Shown piece by piece: positions 42,258-51,425 of a DNA stretch of 64,000 nucleotides. Numbering within the stretch: position 1 is the stretch's first letter; each line of letters opens with the position of its first letter. The position numbers and the translations under genes are program-made. Source of the DNA: Clostridium sp. AWRP. GTDB lineage: Bacteria > Bacillota > Clostridia > Clostridiales > Clostridiaceae. The stretch spans positions 1,798,001 through 1,862,000 of the forward strand of contig NZ_CP029758.2 of NCBI RefSeq assembly GCF_004006395.2. Direction: 5' to 3'. The notes beneath the pieces are model-generated. The model saw nothing but the letters and a program-made list of their open reading frames with translations, was not told the origin of the DNA and searched no databases.

Positions 42258-43631
42258 TTGACAGTTAAGACTGAAGGTATTGTCAAAATTGATAAAGAGT
42301 TGTGTACAGGATGCAAACGATGTGCAGATGTTTGTCCTGTAGATGCTATAGAAGGTGAAAAAGGACAACCTCAAAAAATTAATACTGAACGTTGTGTTTT
42401 GTGTGGTCAGTGTGTACAAATTTGCAGTGCTTATGCATCTGCATTTGATGAAGATATTACTCCTCGTGAGCAAAAGATAAAAGAGCGTAATATGCTCTCC
42501 TCTGTTAAAGAGCCCTTATTTGCATCCTACTATACAGGCCATGCTATAGAAGTAAAAGAGGCCTTAGCAAATTCTAAACTTTTTACTATGGTTCAATGTG
42601 CACCAGCAGTACGTGTAGCTATTGCTGAAGAATTTGGTATGCCACTTGGAAGTTTAACACCAGGGAAAATGGCAGCTGCACTAAGAAAGCTAGGTTTTGA
42701 TCGAATTTATGATACAAATTTTGCTGCTGATCTCACTATTATGGAGGAAGGTAACGAACTTATTAAAAGGGTTACTGAAGGTGGAGTACTGCCCATGTTC
42801 ACTTCATGTTGTCCTGCTTGGGTAAAATTTATTGAACAGGATTACCCAGAACTTATTCCACATCTATCTTCTTGTAAATCTCCACAGCAAATGGAAGGTG
42901 CTCTGCTTAAGACATATGGTGCACAGATTGATGGGGTAGATGCTGGCACGATTTATAGTGTTTCAGTTATGCCTTGCATTTGCAAAAAATTTGAATGTGA
43001 ACGTCCTGAAATGAAAGATAGCGGATATCAGGATGTAGATGTTGCAATTACTACACGGGAACTTGCACAATTAATCAAAGACGCTGACATTGATTTTAAT
43101 GATTTACCTGAAGAAGAATTTGACAAGCCACTTGGAACTTATTCTGGTGCAGGCACTATTTTTTGTGCTACTGGTGGTGTTATGGAAGCTGCCCTGCGTA
43201 CTGCATATAAATTGATTACTAAAGAAGAAATTCCAGATGTCGATCTTAAATTCATAAGAGGCGGCGAAGGAGTAAGAAGTTCAGAAGTTAAAGTAGGAGA
43301 TTTGACACTAAAAGTAGCAGTAGTTGCTGGACTGAAAAATGTTGTACCAGTTTTAGAAGAAATTAAAGCTGGAAAAGCAGATTTTCATTTTATTGAAGTG
43401 ATGACCTGTCCAGTTGGATGTGTTAGTGGAGGCGGACAACCTAAGGTATTGATACCTGATGAAAAAGCTGATGCTTATACTAATCGTACATGCAGTACGT
43501 ATGTACATGATGAAAATATGGAATATAGAAAATCACATGATAATCCTGAAATACAGAAAATTTATAAAGAATTCTTGGTAGAAGATAATATTCATCATTT
43601 GCTTCATACTACGTATACACCAAGGAGGTAA
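42258..43631 (+). CDS. hydA: [FeFe]-hydrogenase
   Basis: 457 aa from TTG 42258 (AGGAGG 8 nt upstream). N-terminal 2[4Fe-4S] ferredoxin domain (CTGCKRCADVCPVDAIEG, CVLCGQCVQICSAY), then the H-cluster domain with L1 TSCCPAWVKF, L2 MPCICKKFECERPE and L3 VMTCPVGCVSGGGQP, giving all four cluster cysteines and the proton-path Cys. L3 has CPVGC where CxGGC is usual. Short HydA of this type are the hydrogenase subunit of formate-hydrogen lyase/HDCR-like complexes. It probably remains active with the two HycB-like proteins although formate dehydrogenase is lost. Confidence 0.95.
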   Translation: MTVKTEGIVKIDKELCTGCKRCADVCPVDAIEGEKGQPQKINTERCVLCGQCVQICSAYASAFDEDITPREQKIKERNMLSSVKEPLFASYYTGHAIEVKEALANSKLFTMVQCAPAVRVAIAEEFGMPLGSLTPGKMAAALRKLGFDRIYDTNFAADLTIMEEGNELIKRVTEGGVLPMFTSCCPAWVKFIEQDYPELIPHLSSCKSPQQMEGALLKTYGAQIDGVDAGTIYSVSVMPCICKKFECERPEMKDSGYQDVDVAITTRELAQLIKDADIDFNDLPEEEFDKPLGTYSGAGTIFCATGGVMEAALRTAYKLITKEEIPDVDLKFIRGGEGVRSSEVKVGDLTLKVAVVAGLKNVVPVLEEIKAGKADFHFIEVMTCPVGCVSGGGQPKVLIPDEKADAYTNRTCSTYVHDENMEYRKSHDNPEIQKIYKEFLVEDNIHHLLHTTYTPRR

Positions 43632-43636
43632 GTACA

Positions 43637-44206
43637 TTGAATACCTTTGTCGTTGCAAATCCTAATAAATGCATTGGTTGTAAGTCTTGTGAGATTGCTT
43701 GTGCAGTTGCACATTTAGATATTAGTGTGGTTGCTGCAGGATCAATAGATGCACCTTTTTCACCTCGCATCAATCTAGTTCGGGCAGAAAGGGCTACTAT
43801 GCCAGTGCAGTGTAGGCAATGTGATGATGCCCCTTGTGCAAATGCATGTCCAGTAGGGGCAATTGTTCATAAGAAGAATAAAATTGTTGTAAAAACAGAA
43901 TTGTGTATTGGATGTAAGGCATGTATGTTTGCTTGTCCGTTTGGTGCTATGGATATGGTTCCAAAGTGCAAAAATGGCCGAAAGCAAAAACAGGGTTTAA
44001 GTGTGAGTACTAAAGAAGGAAAGCAAAATAAGGAAGATATGGCAGCACATAAATGTGATTTGTGTGCAGGTAGGCCTGGAGGACCAGCTTGTGTAGAAGT
44101 TTGTCCAGTTGATGCTTTCACCATAGTTAAGCCCGAAGTTATGAATGATAGTATTAAAAATAAGCGCCGATCCAGTGCTTTAAAGATTATGGAAAAACAA
44201 AAATAA
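43637..44206 (+). CDS. HycB-like 4x[4Fe-4S] electron-transfer protein, second copy
   Basis: 189 aa with CIGCKSCEIACAVAH, CRQCDDAPCANACPVGA, CIGCKACMFACPFGAMD and CDLCAGRPGGPACVEVCP; paralogue of the 41641 product. It begins at TTG 43637 with AGGAGG 8 nt upstream; that ribosome site overlaps the hydA stop, showing tight coupling. It corresponds in position to HycB3 of HDCR operons. All ligands are present. A hairpin terminator follows. Confidence 0.93.
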   Translation: MNTFVVANPNKCIGCKSCEIACAVAHLDISVVAAGSIDAPFSPRINLVRAERATMPVQCRQCDDAPCANACPVGAIVHKKNKIVVKTELCIGCKACMFACPFGAMDMVPKCKNGRKQKQGLSVSTKEGKQNKEDMAAHKCDLCAGRPGGPACVEVCPVDAFTIVKPEVMNDSIKNKRRSSALKIMEKQK

Positions 44207-44223
44207 GATCGGTTTTGGAGGAA

Positions 44224-44264
44224 TGTACCTAGATTTGTGTAAATCAAATTTAGGTACGTTATTG
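44224..44264 (+). terminator. Terminator of the hydrogenase operon
   Basis: GTACCTAGATTTG / CAAATTTAGGTAC, 13-bp stem with one mismatch, followed by GTTATTGT. Confidence 0.75.
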
Positions 44265-44360
44265 TATGAGGAATATTTAAATTTGTTACAGACAATAATT
44301 AAGATTATACTATTAATAAGTAACTCAACTTTCGCAGTTTAAAAAGATTACGACCTAAAT

Positions 44361-44544
44361 GAATTCACAATTCACAGTTCACGATGCACAATTTCGGTAG
44401 ATTTTTCTCCGCTGTGCTGCGAAAAATTTTAAATTTGAAGCTTATTGAAGCTTTGCTTCAATGGTGTTATATTTTAGATTTTCTGAAGTTTTAATGGAAG
44501 AAAATCATCCTTAATTGTGAACTGTGCATCGTGCATTGTGAATT
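44361..44544. repeat. MITE-like element with ~32-bp terminal inverted repeats
   Basis: The left end AATTCACAATTCACAGTTCA (from 44362) and on to GATGCACAATT is mirrored by the right end AATTGTGAACTGTGCATCGT and on to GCATTGTGAATT (ending at 44544). The ~120-bp centre is non-coding and contains small hairpins (TTGAAGC/GCTTCAA). This fits a non-autonomous miniature transposon or intergenic repeat. It fills most of the 44207-44631 gap; nothing else is seen there. Confidence 0.7.
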
Positions 44545-44631
44545 AATTGCTTCGCAATATTTCTATATTACGTCAAAATTTTATATGTGTGTAAGTTGAG
44601 TAAATAGCTATATCAGAAGAGGAGGAAGAAA

Positions 44632-44817
44632 ATGGACAAAAATATTATATTGGAGGCTATAGAGAGTCGATGTAAAATAAAAAATAATAAGAATTGTCTA
44701 GCATGTTCTGATGCTTATAAAATAGCAGAAGAATTAAAAGTAAATGTTTCGGATATAGGAAAACTATGTAATGAGAATAAAATAAAGATCATAGCTTGTC
44801 AGCTTGGCTGCTTTTAA
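44632..44817 (+). CDS. Small HTH-like conserved clostridial protein
   Basis: 61 aa starting NIILEAIESRCKIKNNKNCL, with a helix-turn-helix-like CSDAYKIAEELKVNVSDIGK and a Cys-containing tail IACQLGCF. Four cysteines in all, so metal or redox sensing is possible. GAGGAGGAAG lies close upstream of ATG. Its pairing with the MobB-like gene 86 bp downstream suggests a role linked to molybdopterin-enzyme assembly. I know no tested function. Confidence 0.65.
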   Translation: MDKNIILEAIESRCKIKNNKNCLACSDAYKIAEELKVNVSDIGKLCNENKIKIIACQLGCF

Positions 44818-44903
44818 GGTATTTGAAAGAAAATAGGATAGAATACTGACTAGGTATTTCTTTGAAAATGCTTAAAGTAATAATTGATAGTGAGGTGAGC
44901 AAA

Positions 44904-45464
44904 ATGGAAACTAGGAAACATAATATTCCCAATATGATTCTAATTGGTTCAACTGCTAGAAACAGTGGAAAAACTACTCTTGCTGTTTCAATAATAAATA
45001 AATATAAATTAATTAGACCGATGGTAGCACTAAAAGTAACAACTATTCAGGAAAAAAATGGGAAATGCATACGCGGAGGAGAAGGCTGTGGAGTATGTTC
45101 AAGCTTAAAAGGAAATTTTGAGATAACGAAAGAGTTAAATTCAGACAATAATAAGGACACATCTTTACTATTAGCTGCTGGAGCAGAGAATGTTTACTGG
45201 CTAAAAGCATTGAAGAATAATATATACGAAGGATTTAATGCATTTATTACTAAAATACCTGAAAATGCTCTTATAGTATGTGAATCAAATAGCTTACGAA
45301 AAGTTGTTAATCCAGGCGTCTTTATTATGATAAAAAATTCCAAAGATAGTCAAATGAAAAAGTCAGCAAGTGAAGTTATAGATCAAGCTGATATAATTAT
45401 AGAAAATAACTTTAATAACGATTTTGAAAAAGTAATAAAAGAAATAGAAAATATAATTAATTGA
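44904..45464 (+). CDS. MobB-like P-loop GTPase (molybdopterin-guanine dinucleotide synthesis)
   Basis: 186 aa. Walker A LIGSTARNSGKTTLAVSIIN, a Cys-containing loop CIRGGEGCGVCSSLKGNFEI, and a Walker B/strand region ALIVCESNSLRKVVNPGVFI. The pattern resembles MobB and related GTPases that help attach GMP or CMP to molybdopterin, but the CxxC loop is not in E. coli MobB. ATG 44904 follows GAGGTG by 7 nt; in-frame starts 12-14 codons upstream have weaker sites. Its place after the FDH-hydrogenase operon fits Mo/W cofactor maturation. Confidence 0.75.
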   Translation: METRKHNIPNMILIGSTARNSGKTTLAVSIINKYKLIRPMVALKVTTIQEKNGKCIRGGEGCGVCSSLKGNFEITKELNSDNNKDTSLLLAAGAENVYWLKALKNNIYEGFNAFITKIPENALIVCESNSLRKVVNPGVFIMIKNSKDSQMKKSASEVIDQADIIIENNFNNDFEKVIKEIENIIN

Positions 45465-45596
45465 TCAAATTTAATTACATAAACAGATTTCTAATGAAAT
45501 TCTAATCTTTAACTAATTGTCTTCTAATTATTCCCCGGTACTATATAGACATAAAGAAAATTGATTATTAAAAAATAGTTATAGGGAGGAATTAGG

Positions 45597-46058
45597 ATGA
45601 CAATTTCAATTGAACAAATTGATTCGTTAAGAAAAAGGGCAAATGTAAGCTATAAGGAGGCCAAAGAGGCACTTGAAAAATGTAACGGTGATTTGGTAGA
45701 AGCACTTTTGTATCTAGAGGAACAGAACAAAATCAAGCCAGAGCATGAAAGCATAAAGGACTCACCTTTTATTAAAAAGATTAAAAATATTATTTTAAAG
45801 GCTAACAAGATAAAATTTGTAATATCTAAAGATGATAAAACAATTTTAAATTTACCTTCTACTCTAGCAGTTTTACTTTGTTTATTTGCATTTCCTGTTG
45901 CAATAGCTGTTGTAGTCATTGCTATAATTACAAGTTGTAAAATAAGATTTCATAAAGAAAGTGGAGAAGAATGCAGTATTAATAGTAAAATAGATAAAGT
46001 TACTGAAGCTATGAACAATGCCAAAGATAAAATAACAGAAGAGATTAAGAATGCATAA
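45597..46058 (+). CDS. DUF4342 membrane protein with UBA-like domain
   Basis: 153 aa. N-terminal three-helix UBA-like domain (IDSLRKRANVSYKEAKEALE, then CNGDLVEALLYLEEQNK), a basic linker, two closely spaced membrane segments (TLAVLLCLFAFPVAIAVVVI) and a charged helical tail. This is the DUF4342 family common in Firmicutes; function unknown. AGGGAGGAATTAGG precedes ATG. Monocistronic with a strong terminator. Confidence 0.85.
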   Translation: MTISIEQIDSLRKRANVSYKEAKEALEKCNGDLVEALLYLEEQNKIKPEHESIKDSPFIKKIKNIILKANKIKFVISKDDKTILNLPSTLAVLLCLFAFPVAIAVVVIAIITSCKIRFHKESGEECSINSKIDKVTEAMNNAKDKITEEIKNA

Positions 46059-46061
46059 AAT

Positions 46062-46103
46062 AAAACCTGCTTATGATTTTTCATAAAGCAGGTTTTATTT
46101 TTG
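46062..46103 (+). terminator. Rho-independent terminator
   Basis: AAAACCTGCTTATG / CATAAAGCAGGTTTT with loop ATTTTT and trailing ATTTTTG; ends the DUF4342 gene. Confidence 0.88.
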
Positions 46104-46180
46104 TCTAGAATTTAGCTTATTATAAGGATTGTGAGTAATAAAAAAGGTATAATAAAATTAAAAAAGTACAGGAGGATAAT

Positions 46181-46864
46181 ATGGCTGATGAAAAAATTCT
46201 TATTGTAGAAGATGAAGTGAAGATTGCAAGATTTGTTGAGCTGGAACTTCAACATGAAGGGTATATTGTAGATAAAGCTGTAGATGGAAGAGACGGACTA
46301 GAAAAAGCTTTAAATGAAAACTTTGATCTTATAATACTTGATGTAATGCTTCCTTCCTTAAATGGAATGGAAGTACTAAGGAGGTTAAGGCAGAGCTCTG
46401 AGGTTCCTGTTATAATGCTTACTGCAAAAGATGAAATAATGGATAAAGTAATGGGACTTGATATTGGTGCAGATGATTACATTACAAAACCCTTTGCTAT
46501 AGAAGAACTTCTTGCACGTATTCGTGTTACGTTTAAGCATAAAAGAGTTACATCAGATAAATCTGGTATTATAGAAATAGGTAAATTGAAACTTAATGTA
46601 AGTAAATATCTTACTACATATAGTGATGAAGTAGTAGAACTGACAAAAACAGAATTTGATCTATTAAAATATTTAATGGTAAACAAAAATATAGTACTTT
46701 CAAGGGAAAACATTCTTGAAAAAGTATGGGGATATGATTATACAGGGGATACTAATGTAGTAGACGTCTATATTCGTTATTTGAGAAGTAAAATAGATGA
46801 TAGATTTAATCACAAATTTATTTATACCGTCCGAGGAGTGGGGTATCAATTAAGGGATGAATAA
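46181..46864 (+). CDS. OmpR-family response regulator
   Basis: 227 aa. Receiver domain with acidic pocket EDE, phospho-acceptor Asp in LIILDVMLP (about residue 52), Thr in MLTAKDE and Lys in DDYITKPF; C-terminal winged helix (VELTKTEFDLLKYLM, GYDYTGDTNVVDVYIRYLRS). Binds DNA as a phosphorylated dimer. AGGAGG lies 7 nt before ATG. Its 3' end overlaps the kinase gene by 8 nt, so they are a coupled pair. Target genes are unknown. Confidence 0.95.
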   Translation: MADEKILIVEDEVKIARFVELELQHEGYIVDKAVDGRDGLEKALNENFDLIILDVMLPSLNGMEVLRRLRQSSEVPVIMLTAKDEIMDKVMGLDIGADDYITKPFAIEELLARIRVTFKHKRVTSDKSGIIEIGKLKLNVSKYLTTYSDEVVELTKTEFDLLKYLMVNKNIVLSRENILEKVWGYDYTGDTNVVDVYIRYLRSKIDDRFNHKFIYTVRGVGYQLRDE

Positions 46865-48026
46865 GATTAAACTTATATTTAGAATAATAGTTAAGATCAT
46901 AAAGATTTTGTTTTTACTATTAGAGCGTGCTTTGAAGATTTTACCTAAATATTTAAGCAGGGCAGTTGAAAGTATAGAAAACAAACTTAGATTTTCCATT
47001 AGCTTTAAAATAACAGTAACCTATGTATTCACTTTTGTGATAATTTTTTCCTTCATTACTTTAGGTATAATTGGAAGCTTCAATTACTATATGCAAAATG
47101 GTAGGAAGGATAATTATATAGTAGTCCTTTTAGGAATTTTAGCAGTATGGAATATTATAGGATTAATCATCATAATAATAATTGGTTCAAAGGCCAGTAA
47201 AAAATTTTTATCTCCCGTATATACTATGACAGATACAGTGAAAAAGATATCCATTAATGACCTGGATAAAAGACTTGATATTAAGGGATCAAAAAATGAA
47301 CTTAAAGATTTAGCAAAAACTTTTAATGATATGATGGACAGAATTCAAAGTTCTATAGAGAAACAAAATCGATTTGTTTCTGATGCATCACATGAACTGA
47401 GAACACCTATTTCCGTAATTCAAGGATATGCTAATATGTTAGACCGTTGGGGAAAAGATGATAAAGACGTGCTGGAAGAATCTATTGATGCTATAAAAAG
47501 TGAGTCCAAAAATATGAAAGACTTGATTGAGAAACTTTTATTTCTTGCAAGGGGAGATAAAAATACTCAAAAAGTTGAGAAAGAAAATTTCATGATGAAT
47601 GAGCTGATAGCTGAAATAGTAAAGGAGACGAAGTTAATTGACGATGCCCATAAAATAGAAAATGAACATAATGATGAATTTAGTATAAATGCTGACAAAA
47701 AGCTCATAAAGGAAGCTATAAGGATTTTCATAGACAACAGTATTAAATATACTGAGAAAGGTGAAAGTATAAAAATTGATTCCTATAAAAGAGAAAATGA
47801 AGCTATAGTAACCATTGCAGATAATGGTACAGGAATTTCAAAGGAAGATTTGCCTCATATATTTGATAGATTTTATAGAGCTGATAAATCTAGGACTAAA
47901 AGTAGTGGAGGTACAGGGCTGGGACTTTCAATTTCAAAGTGGATAATAGATAAGCATAATGGCAAAATTCATGTTTGGAGTGAAATAAACATAGGTACTA
48001 TAGTAAAAGTCACTTTGCCAATATAA
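46857..48026 (+). CDS. Sensor histidine kinase
   Basis: 389 aa. Two membrane helices (about 52-75 and 90-112) with only a ~15-residue extracellular loop, then HAMP (KKFLSPVYTMTDTVKKISIN), HisKA with phospho-His in FVSDASHELRTPISV, and HATPase with N box FIDNSIKYTEKG, G1 IADNGTGISKED and G2 GGTGLGLSISK. The tiny loop suggests it senses within the membrane or cytoplasm rather than a soluble external ligand. Partner of the regulator just upstream. Confidence 0.95.
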   Translation: MNKIKLIFRIIVKIIKILFLLLERALKILPKYLSRAVESIENKLRFSISFKITVTYVFTFVIIFSFITLGIIGSFNYYMQNGRKDNYIVVLLGILAVWNIIGLIIIIIIGSKASKKFLSPVYTMTDTVKKISINDLDKRLDIKGSKNELKDLAKTFNDMMDRIQSSIEKQNRFVSDASHELRTPISVIQGYANMLDRWGKDDKDVLEESIDAIKSESKNMKDLIEKLLFLARGDKNTQKVEKENFMMNELIAEIVKETKLIDDAHKIENEHNDEFSINADKKLIKEAIRIFIDNSIKYTEKGESIKIDSYKRENEAIVTIADNGTGISKEDLPHIFDRFYRADKSRTKSSGGTGLGLSISKWIIDKHNGKIHVWSEINIGTIVKVTLPI

Positions 48027-48061
48027 ATTGAATGTTTTGTCGTATTGTTATATAATTTTAT

Positions 48062-48094
48062 TAGGCTCATATTTTGGGAATATGAGCCTTTAGA
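48062..48094 (+). terminator. Terminator of the two-component operon
   Basis: GGCTCATATT / AATATGAGCC with loop TTGGG, followed by TTTAGATT; directly upstream of the FtsA-like gene. Confidence 0.8.
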
Positions 48095-48117
48095 TTACAG
48101 AAAAAGAGGTAAATATT

Positions 48118-50223
48118 ATGGAGATTACTAACTTTAATCCGCAGGATGTAATATTTGCACTAGATATAGGTACAAGAACCGTAATAGGTACTGCTGGAAT
48201 AGTGAAGGATAAAAAATTTAATATAGTATCAGAACATTGCGTGGAACATGAAGAAAGAGCAATGATTGATGGACAGATACATGATGTAGGTCTTGTGGCA
48301 AATGCAGTAAATGCTATAAAGAAAAAAATAGAAGAAGACCTAAACATGAAATTGGAAAATGCAGCAATAGCGGCAGCAGGAAGATTTTTAAGAACTGTAT
48401 CTGTAAAAGAGGATATGAACATTGATTATGATAAGGAAATAGATAGGGATACCATAAGGAGTCTTGAGTTAACTGCGGTGAAGTCTGCGGAAAAACAGGT
48501 AACTAAAAATACAAAGGGAAGGTTGTATTGTGTAGGGTATAGTGTGAAAAGCTATTATCTAAATGGTTATCTTATAAGTAATCTATTGGCACATAAAGGA
48601 GAAAATATATCTGTAGAAGCTATAGCAACCTTTCTTCCAAGGTCTGTAGTAGATAGTTTGTATTCTGTCATGGAAAAAGTAGGCCTTCAAGTAGTAAGTT
48701 TGACTTTAGAGCCTATTGCAGCTATGGAAGCTGCAATTCCACAAAATCTAAGACTTTTAAATTTAGCGTTAGTAGATATAGGAGCAGGAACTTCGGATAT
48801 AGCAATAAGCAGTAAGGATACTATAAGTGCTTATGGGATGGTATCCCAGGCAGGGGATGAAGTTACTGAAGCTATAGCACAAAATTATTTAGTGGATTTT
48901 AACACTGCGGAAAAGATAAAAAAACAGTGTAATGAAAATGAAACTATAAAGTATACAGATGTTTTAGGTATAGAAAATAAAGTATCTTCTGAAGAAGTTA
49001 TAAAGCTTATAAATCCTATTGTTAATAAGATAGCAGATGAAATTGGAAATAAAATAGTTGAGTTAAATGGAGATAAACCGCCTAATGCAATTTTTCTTGT
49101 AGGTGGAGGAGCTCATACTCCGGAACTGAAGGAATTCTTAGCTAAAAAGTTGAACATGCCTCTCCAAAGAATTGCTATAAAGGGAAGAGAAGCGGTTACG
49201 GATTGTGTATGTCTTGACAATTCTCTTGGAAGTACAGGGGTTACTGTTTTAGGTATTGCACTTATTTCCATAAGAAGACTGGGACATGGATTTATTGATG
49301 TAATGTTAAATGGAAATGTAATAAGTCTTTTTAATTCTCATGGACATACGGTAATGGATGCAATGCTGCAGGCAGGAATAAATCCTAAGTCATTAATAGG
49401 AAAAAACGGTAAAAATATAAGGTTTACAGTAAATGGTATAAAAAGAGTAGCTTTTGGCACTTTAGCTTCCAATACCAAAATAACTGTGAATGGAATTGGA
49501 AAAAGCATGGATGAGGAAATTAAAGAGGGAGACGACATAGAAATAAAGTATGCAATTAATGGGAAAAATGCTGTACCTAAAGTGATAGACTACATACAAA
49601 AGTCCTATTCCGTGAGCTTTTTTATAAATGATTTAATAGAAAATTTAGAACCTGCGGCATATATAAATGAAAATAGAGTAAAATTGGATAGTACCATAAA
49701 TGAAGGAGATAATGTAACTATAATCTTACCGGAAACCATTTCTGACTATGAAAAATATTTTTCAACTGACAGTGGAGAAGAATTTGTATATTATTTAGAT
49801 GGAAACAAATTAGATAAAAAATATATTATAAATGAAGGGGACAGAATTTATAGAATAACTAAAGTAGAAGATGGAAAAGAAAAGAATTCTAAAGAAGAAA
49901 CACAGGAAAATTTAAGTTCAGAAGAAGTGGATTTAGAAGTGGTGCCAAAGGAAGAAGATATAAGCAAGGGTAAAGAGAATGAATTACGTGAATCTACTTT
50001 GGAGGAAAAGAGTAAGGATACAAATGAAATAACTGTAGTTGCAAATGGAAAAACTGTAGTACTTACAGGGAAAAAGGAGTATATATTTGTTGATATATTT
50101 AATCATATAGAATTTGATCTAACAAAAATTAGGGGAAAGCTGTATTTGCATTTAAACGGAAACAATGCAGGTTATTATGATAAGTTGTCTGAAGGAGACA
50201 TAATAGAATTAGGTTGGGAATAA
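48118..50223 (+). CDS. FtsA/PilM-like actin-fold protein with C-terminal extension
   Basis: 701 aa. The first ~390 residues are an actin-like ATPase of the FtsA type: phosphate 1 VIFALDIGTRTVIGT, an SHS2-like insertion (1C domain), phosphate 2 LNLALVDIGAGTSDIAI and adenosine loop AIFLVGGGAHTPEL. The C-terminal half holds repeated small beta domains (VTVLGIALISIRRLGHGFID, VNGIKRVAFGTLASNTKITV, ILPETISDYEKY), a Glu/Lys-rich linker and a final beta module. Classical FtsA is ~420 aa with an amphipathic end helix; this long form is a clostridial FtsA-like protein of uncertain role in envelope or division. The next gene follows 29 bp later. Confidence 0.88.
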   Translation: MEITNFNPQDVIFALDIGTRTVIGTAGIVKDKKFNIVSEHCVEHEERAMIDGQIHDVGLVANAVNAIKKKIEEDLNMKLENAAIAAAGRFLRTVSVKEDMNIDYDKEIDRDTIRSLELTAVKSAEKQVTKNTKGRLYCVGYSVKSYYLNGYLISNLLAHKGENISVEAIATFLPRSVVDSLYSVMEKVGLQVVSLTLEPIAAMEAAIPQNLRLLNLALVDIGAGTSDIAISSKDTISAYGMVSQAGDEVTEAIAQNYLVDFNTAEKIKKQCNENETIKYTDVLGIENKVSSEEVIKLINPIVNKIADEIGNKIVELNGDKPPNAIFLVGGGAHTPELKEFLAKKLNMPLQRIAIKGREAVTDCVCLDNSLGSTGVTVLGIALISIRRLGHGFIDVMLNGNVISLFNSHGHTVMDAMLQAGINPKSLIGKNGKNIRFTVNGIKRVAFGTLASNTKITVNGIGKSMDEEIKEGDDIEIKYAINGKNAVPKVIDYIQKSYSVSFFINDLIENLEPAAYINENRVKLDSTINEGDNVTIILPETISDYEKYFSTDSGEEFVYYLDGNKLDKKYIINEGDRIYRITKVEDGKEKNSKEETQENLSSEEVDLEVVPKEEDISKGKENELRESTLEEKSKDTNEITVVANGKTVVLTGKKEYIFVDIFNHIEFDLTKIRGKLYLHLNGNNAGYYDKLSEGDIIELGWE

Positions 50224-50252
50224 GTGTCGATACTAATATTGGAGGAACAAAT

Positions 50253-51425
50253 ATGCAGAGAAACTTTTTGAAAATGTCAGAATCTATGAAACAAGAATTG
50301 ATTGAAACGAGAAGAGATTTTCATAGGCATCCAGAACTTGGATATGATTTAGAAAGAACTTCTGGCAAAGTAAAACAATTTTTAGATAAATGGGGTATAG
50401 AATATAAGAACACGGCCCGTACAGGAATATGTGCAATAATAAGAGGAAAAGGTACTAAAACTATAGGAATAAGAGCTGATATGGATGCACTTCCTTTAGA
50501 AGATAAAAAAGTTTGTGACTATTCTTCAGAGGTTAAGGGAAAAATGCATGCTTGCGGCCATGACGCACACACAACTATACTTCTTGGGGTTGCTAAAATC
50601 CTGAACTCTATAAAAGATGAATTAAGGGGAAATGTAAAATTATTTTTTGAACCTGCAGAAGAAACTACAGGTGGAGCTAAGTTAATGATAGAAGAAGGAG
50701 TACTTGAATATCCAAAGGTTGATAGAGTAATAGGACTTCATGTAGAGGAAAATATAGAAGTTGGGAATATAGGACTTAAACTTGGAGTAGTGAATGCAGC
50801 TTCTAATCCTTTTGACATAAAAATTAAAGGAGTTGGATCTCATGGAGCCAGGCCACATATGGGAATTGATCCTGTGGTAATAGCAAGCCATGTGGTAATA
50901 GCACTTCAGGAAATCATAAGCAGGGAACTTCCTCCTACAGATGCAGGGGTAATAACTATAGGGTCAATTCATGGAGGTACAGCCCAAAATATAATACCAG
51001 ATGAAGTCACAATATCAGGTATTATAAGAACTATGAAGACAGAGCATAGGGAATACGTAAAGAAAAGGCTTTGTGAAATAACAAATGGAGTAGTTAATTC
51101 TTTTAGGGGAAAATGCGAAATAGACATACAGGAGAGTTATCCTTGCCTTTATAATGACGATAGGGCAGCACAGGATATTTTAAATGCAGCATATGATGTT
51201 ATAGGTAAAGATAAAGTAAAGATACTTGAAAAGCCAAGCATGGGCGTAGAAAGTTTTGCTTATTTTTCTATGGAAAGACCTTCTGCCTTTTATTATTTAG
51301 GATGTAGAAATGAAGAAAAACAAATAATACATCCTGCCCATGGAAATTTATTTGACATAGATGAAGATTGTCTTCCTATCGGAGTTGCCATACAGTGCAA
51401 GGCAGCTTATGATTTTTTAAGATAG
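50253..51425 (+). CDS. M20-family amidohydrolase (N-acyl amino acid/hippurate hydrolase type)
   Basis: 390 aa metallo-amidohydrolase of the M20D group. N-terminal RRDFHRHPELGYDLERTSGK; metal-site residues in ADMDALPLED, HACGHDAHTTILLG, FFEPAEETTGGAK and GLHVEE; dimerisation domain with GSHGARPHMGIDPVVIA; C-terminal HPAHGNLFDID. Removes acyl groups from amino acids in the cytoplasm; the substrate cannot be told. ATG 50253 follows GGAGG by 7 nt; a frame starting inside the upstream gene is rejected. Confidence 0.93.
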   Translation: MQRNFLKMSESMKQELIETRRDFHRHPELGYDLERTSGKVKQFLDKWGIEYKNTARTGICAIIRGKGTKTIGIRADMDALPLEDKKVCDYSSEVKGKMHACGHDAHTTILLGVAKILNSIKDELRGNVKLFFEPAEETTGGAKLMIEEGVLEYPKVDRVIGLHVEENIEVGNIGLKLGVVNAASNPFDIKIKGVGSHGARPHMGIDPVVIASHVVIALQEIISRELPPTDAGVITIGSIHGGTAQNIIPDEVTISGIIRTMKTEHREYVKKRLCEITNGVVNSFRGKCEIDIQESYPCLYNDDRAAQDILNAAYDVIGKDKVKILEKPSMGVESFAYFSMERPSAFYYLGCRNEEKQIIHPAHGNLFDIDEDCLPIGVAIQCKAAYDFLR

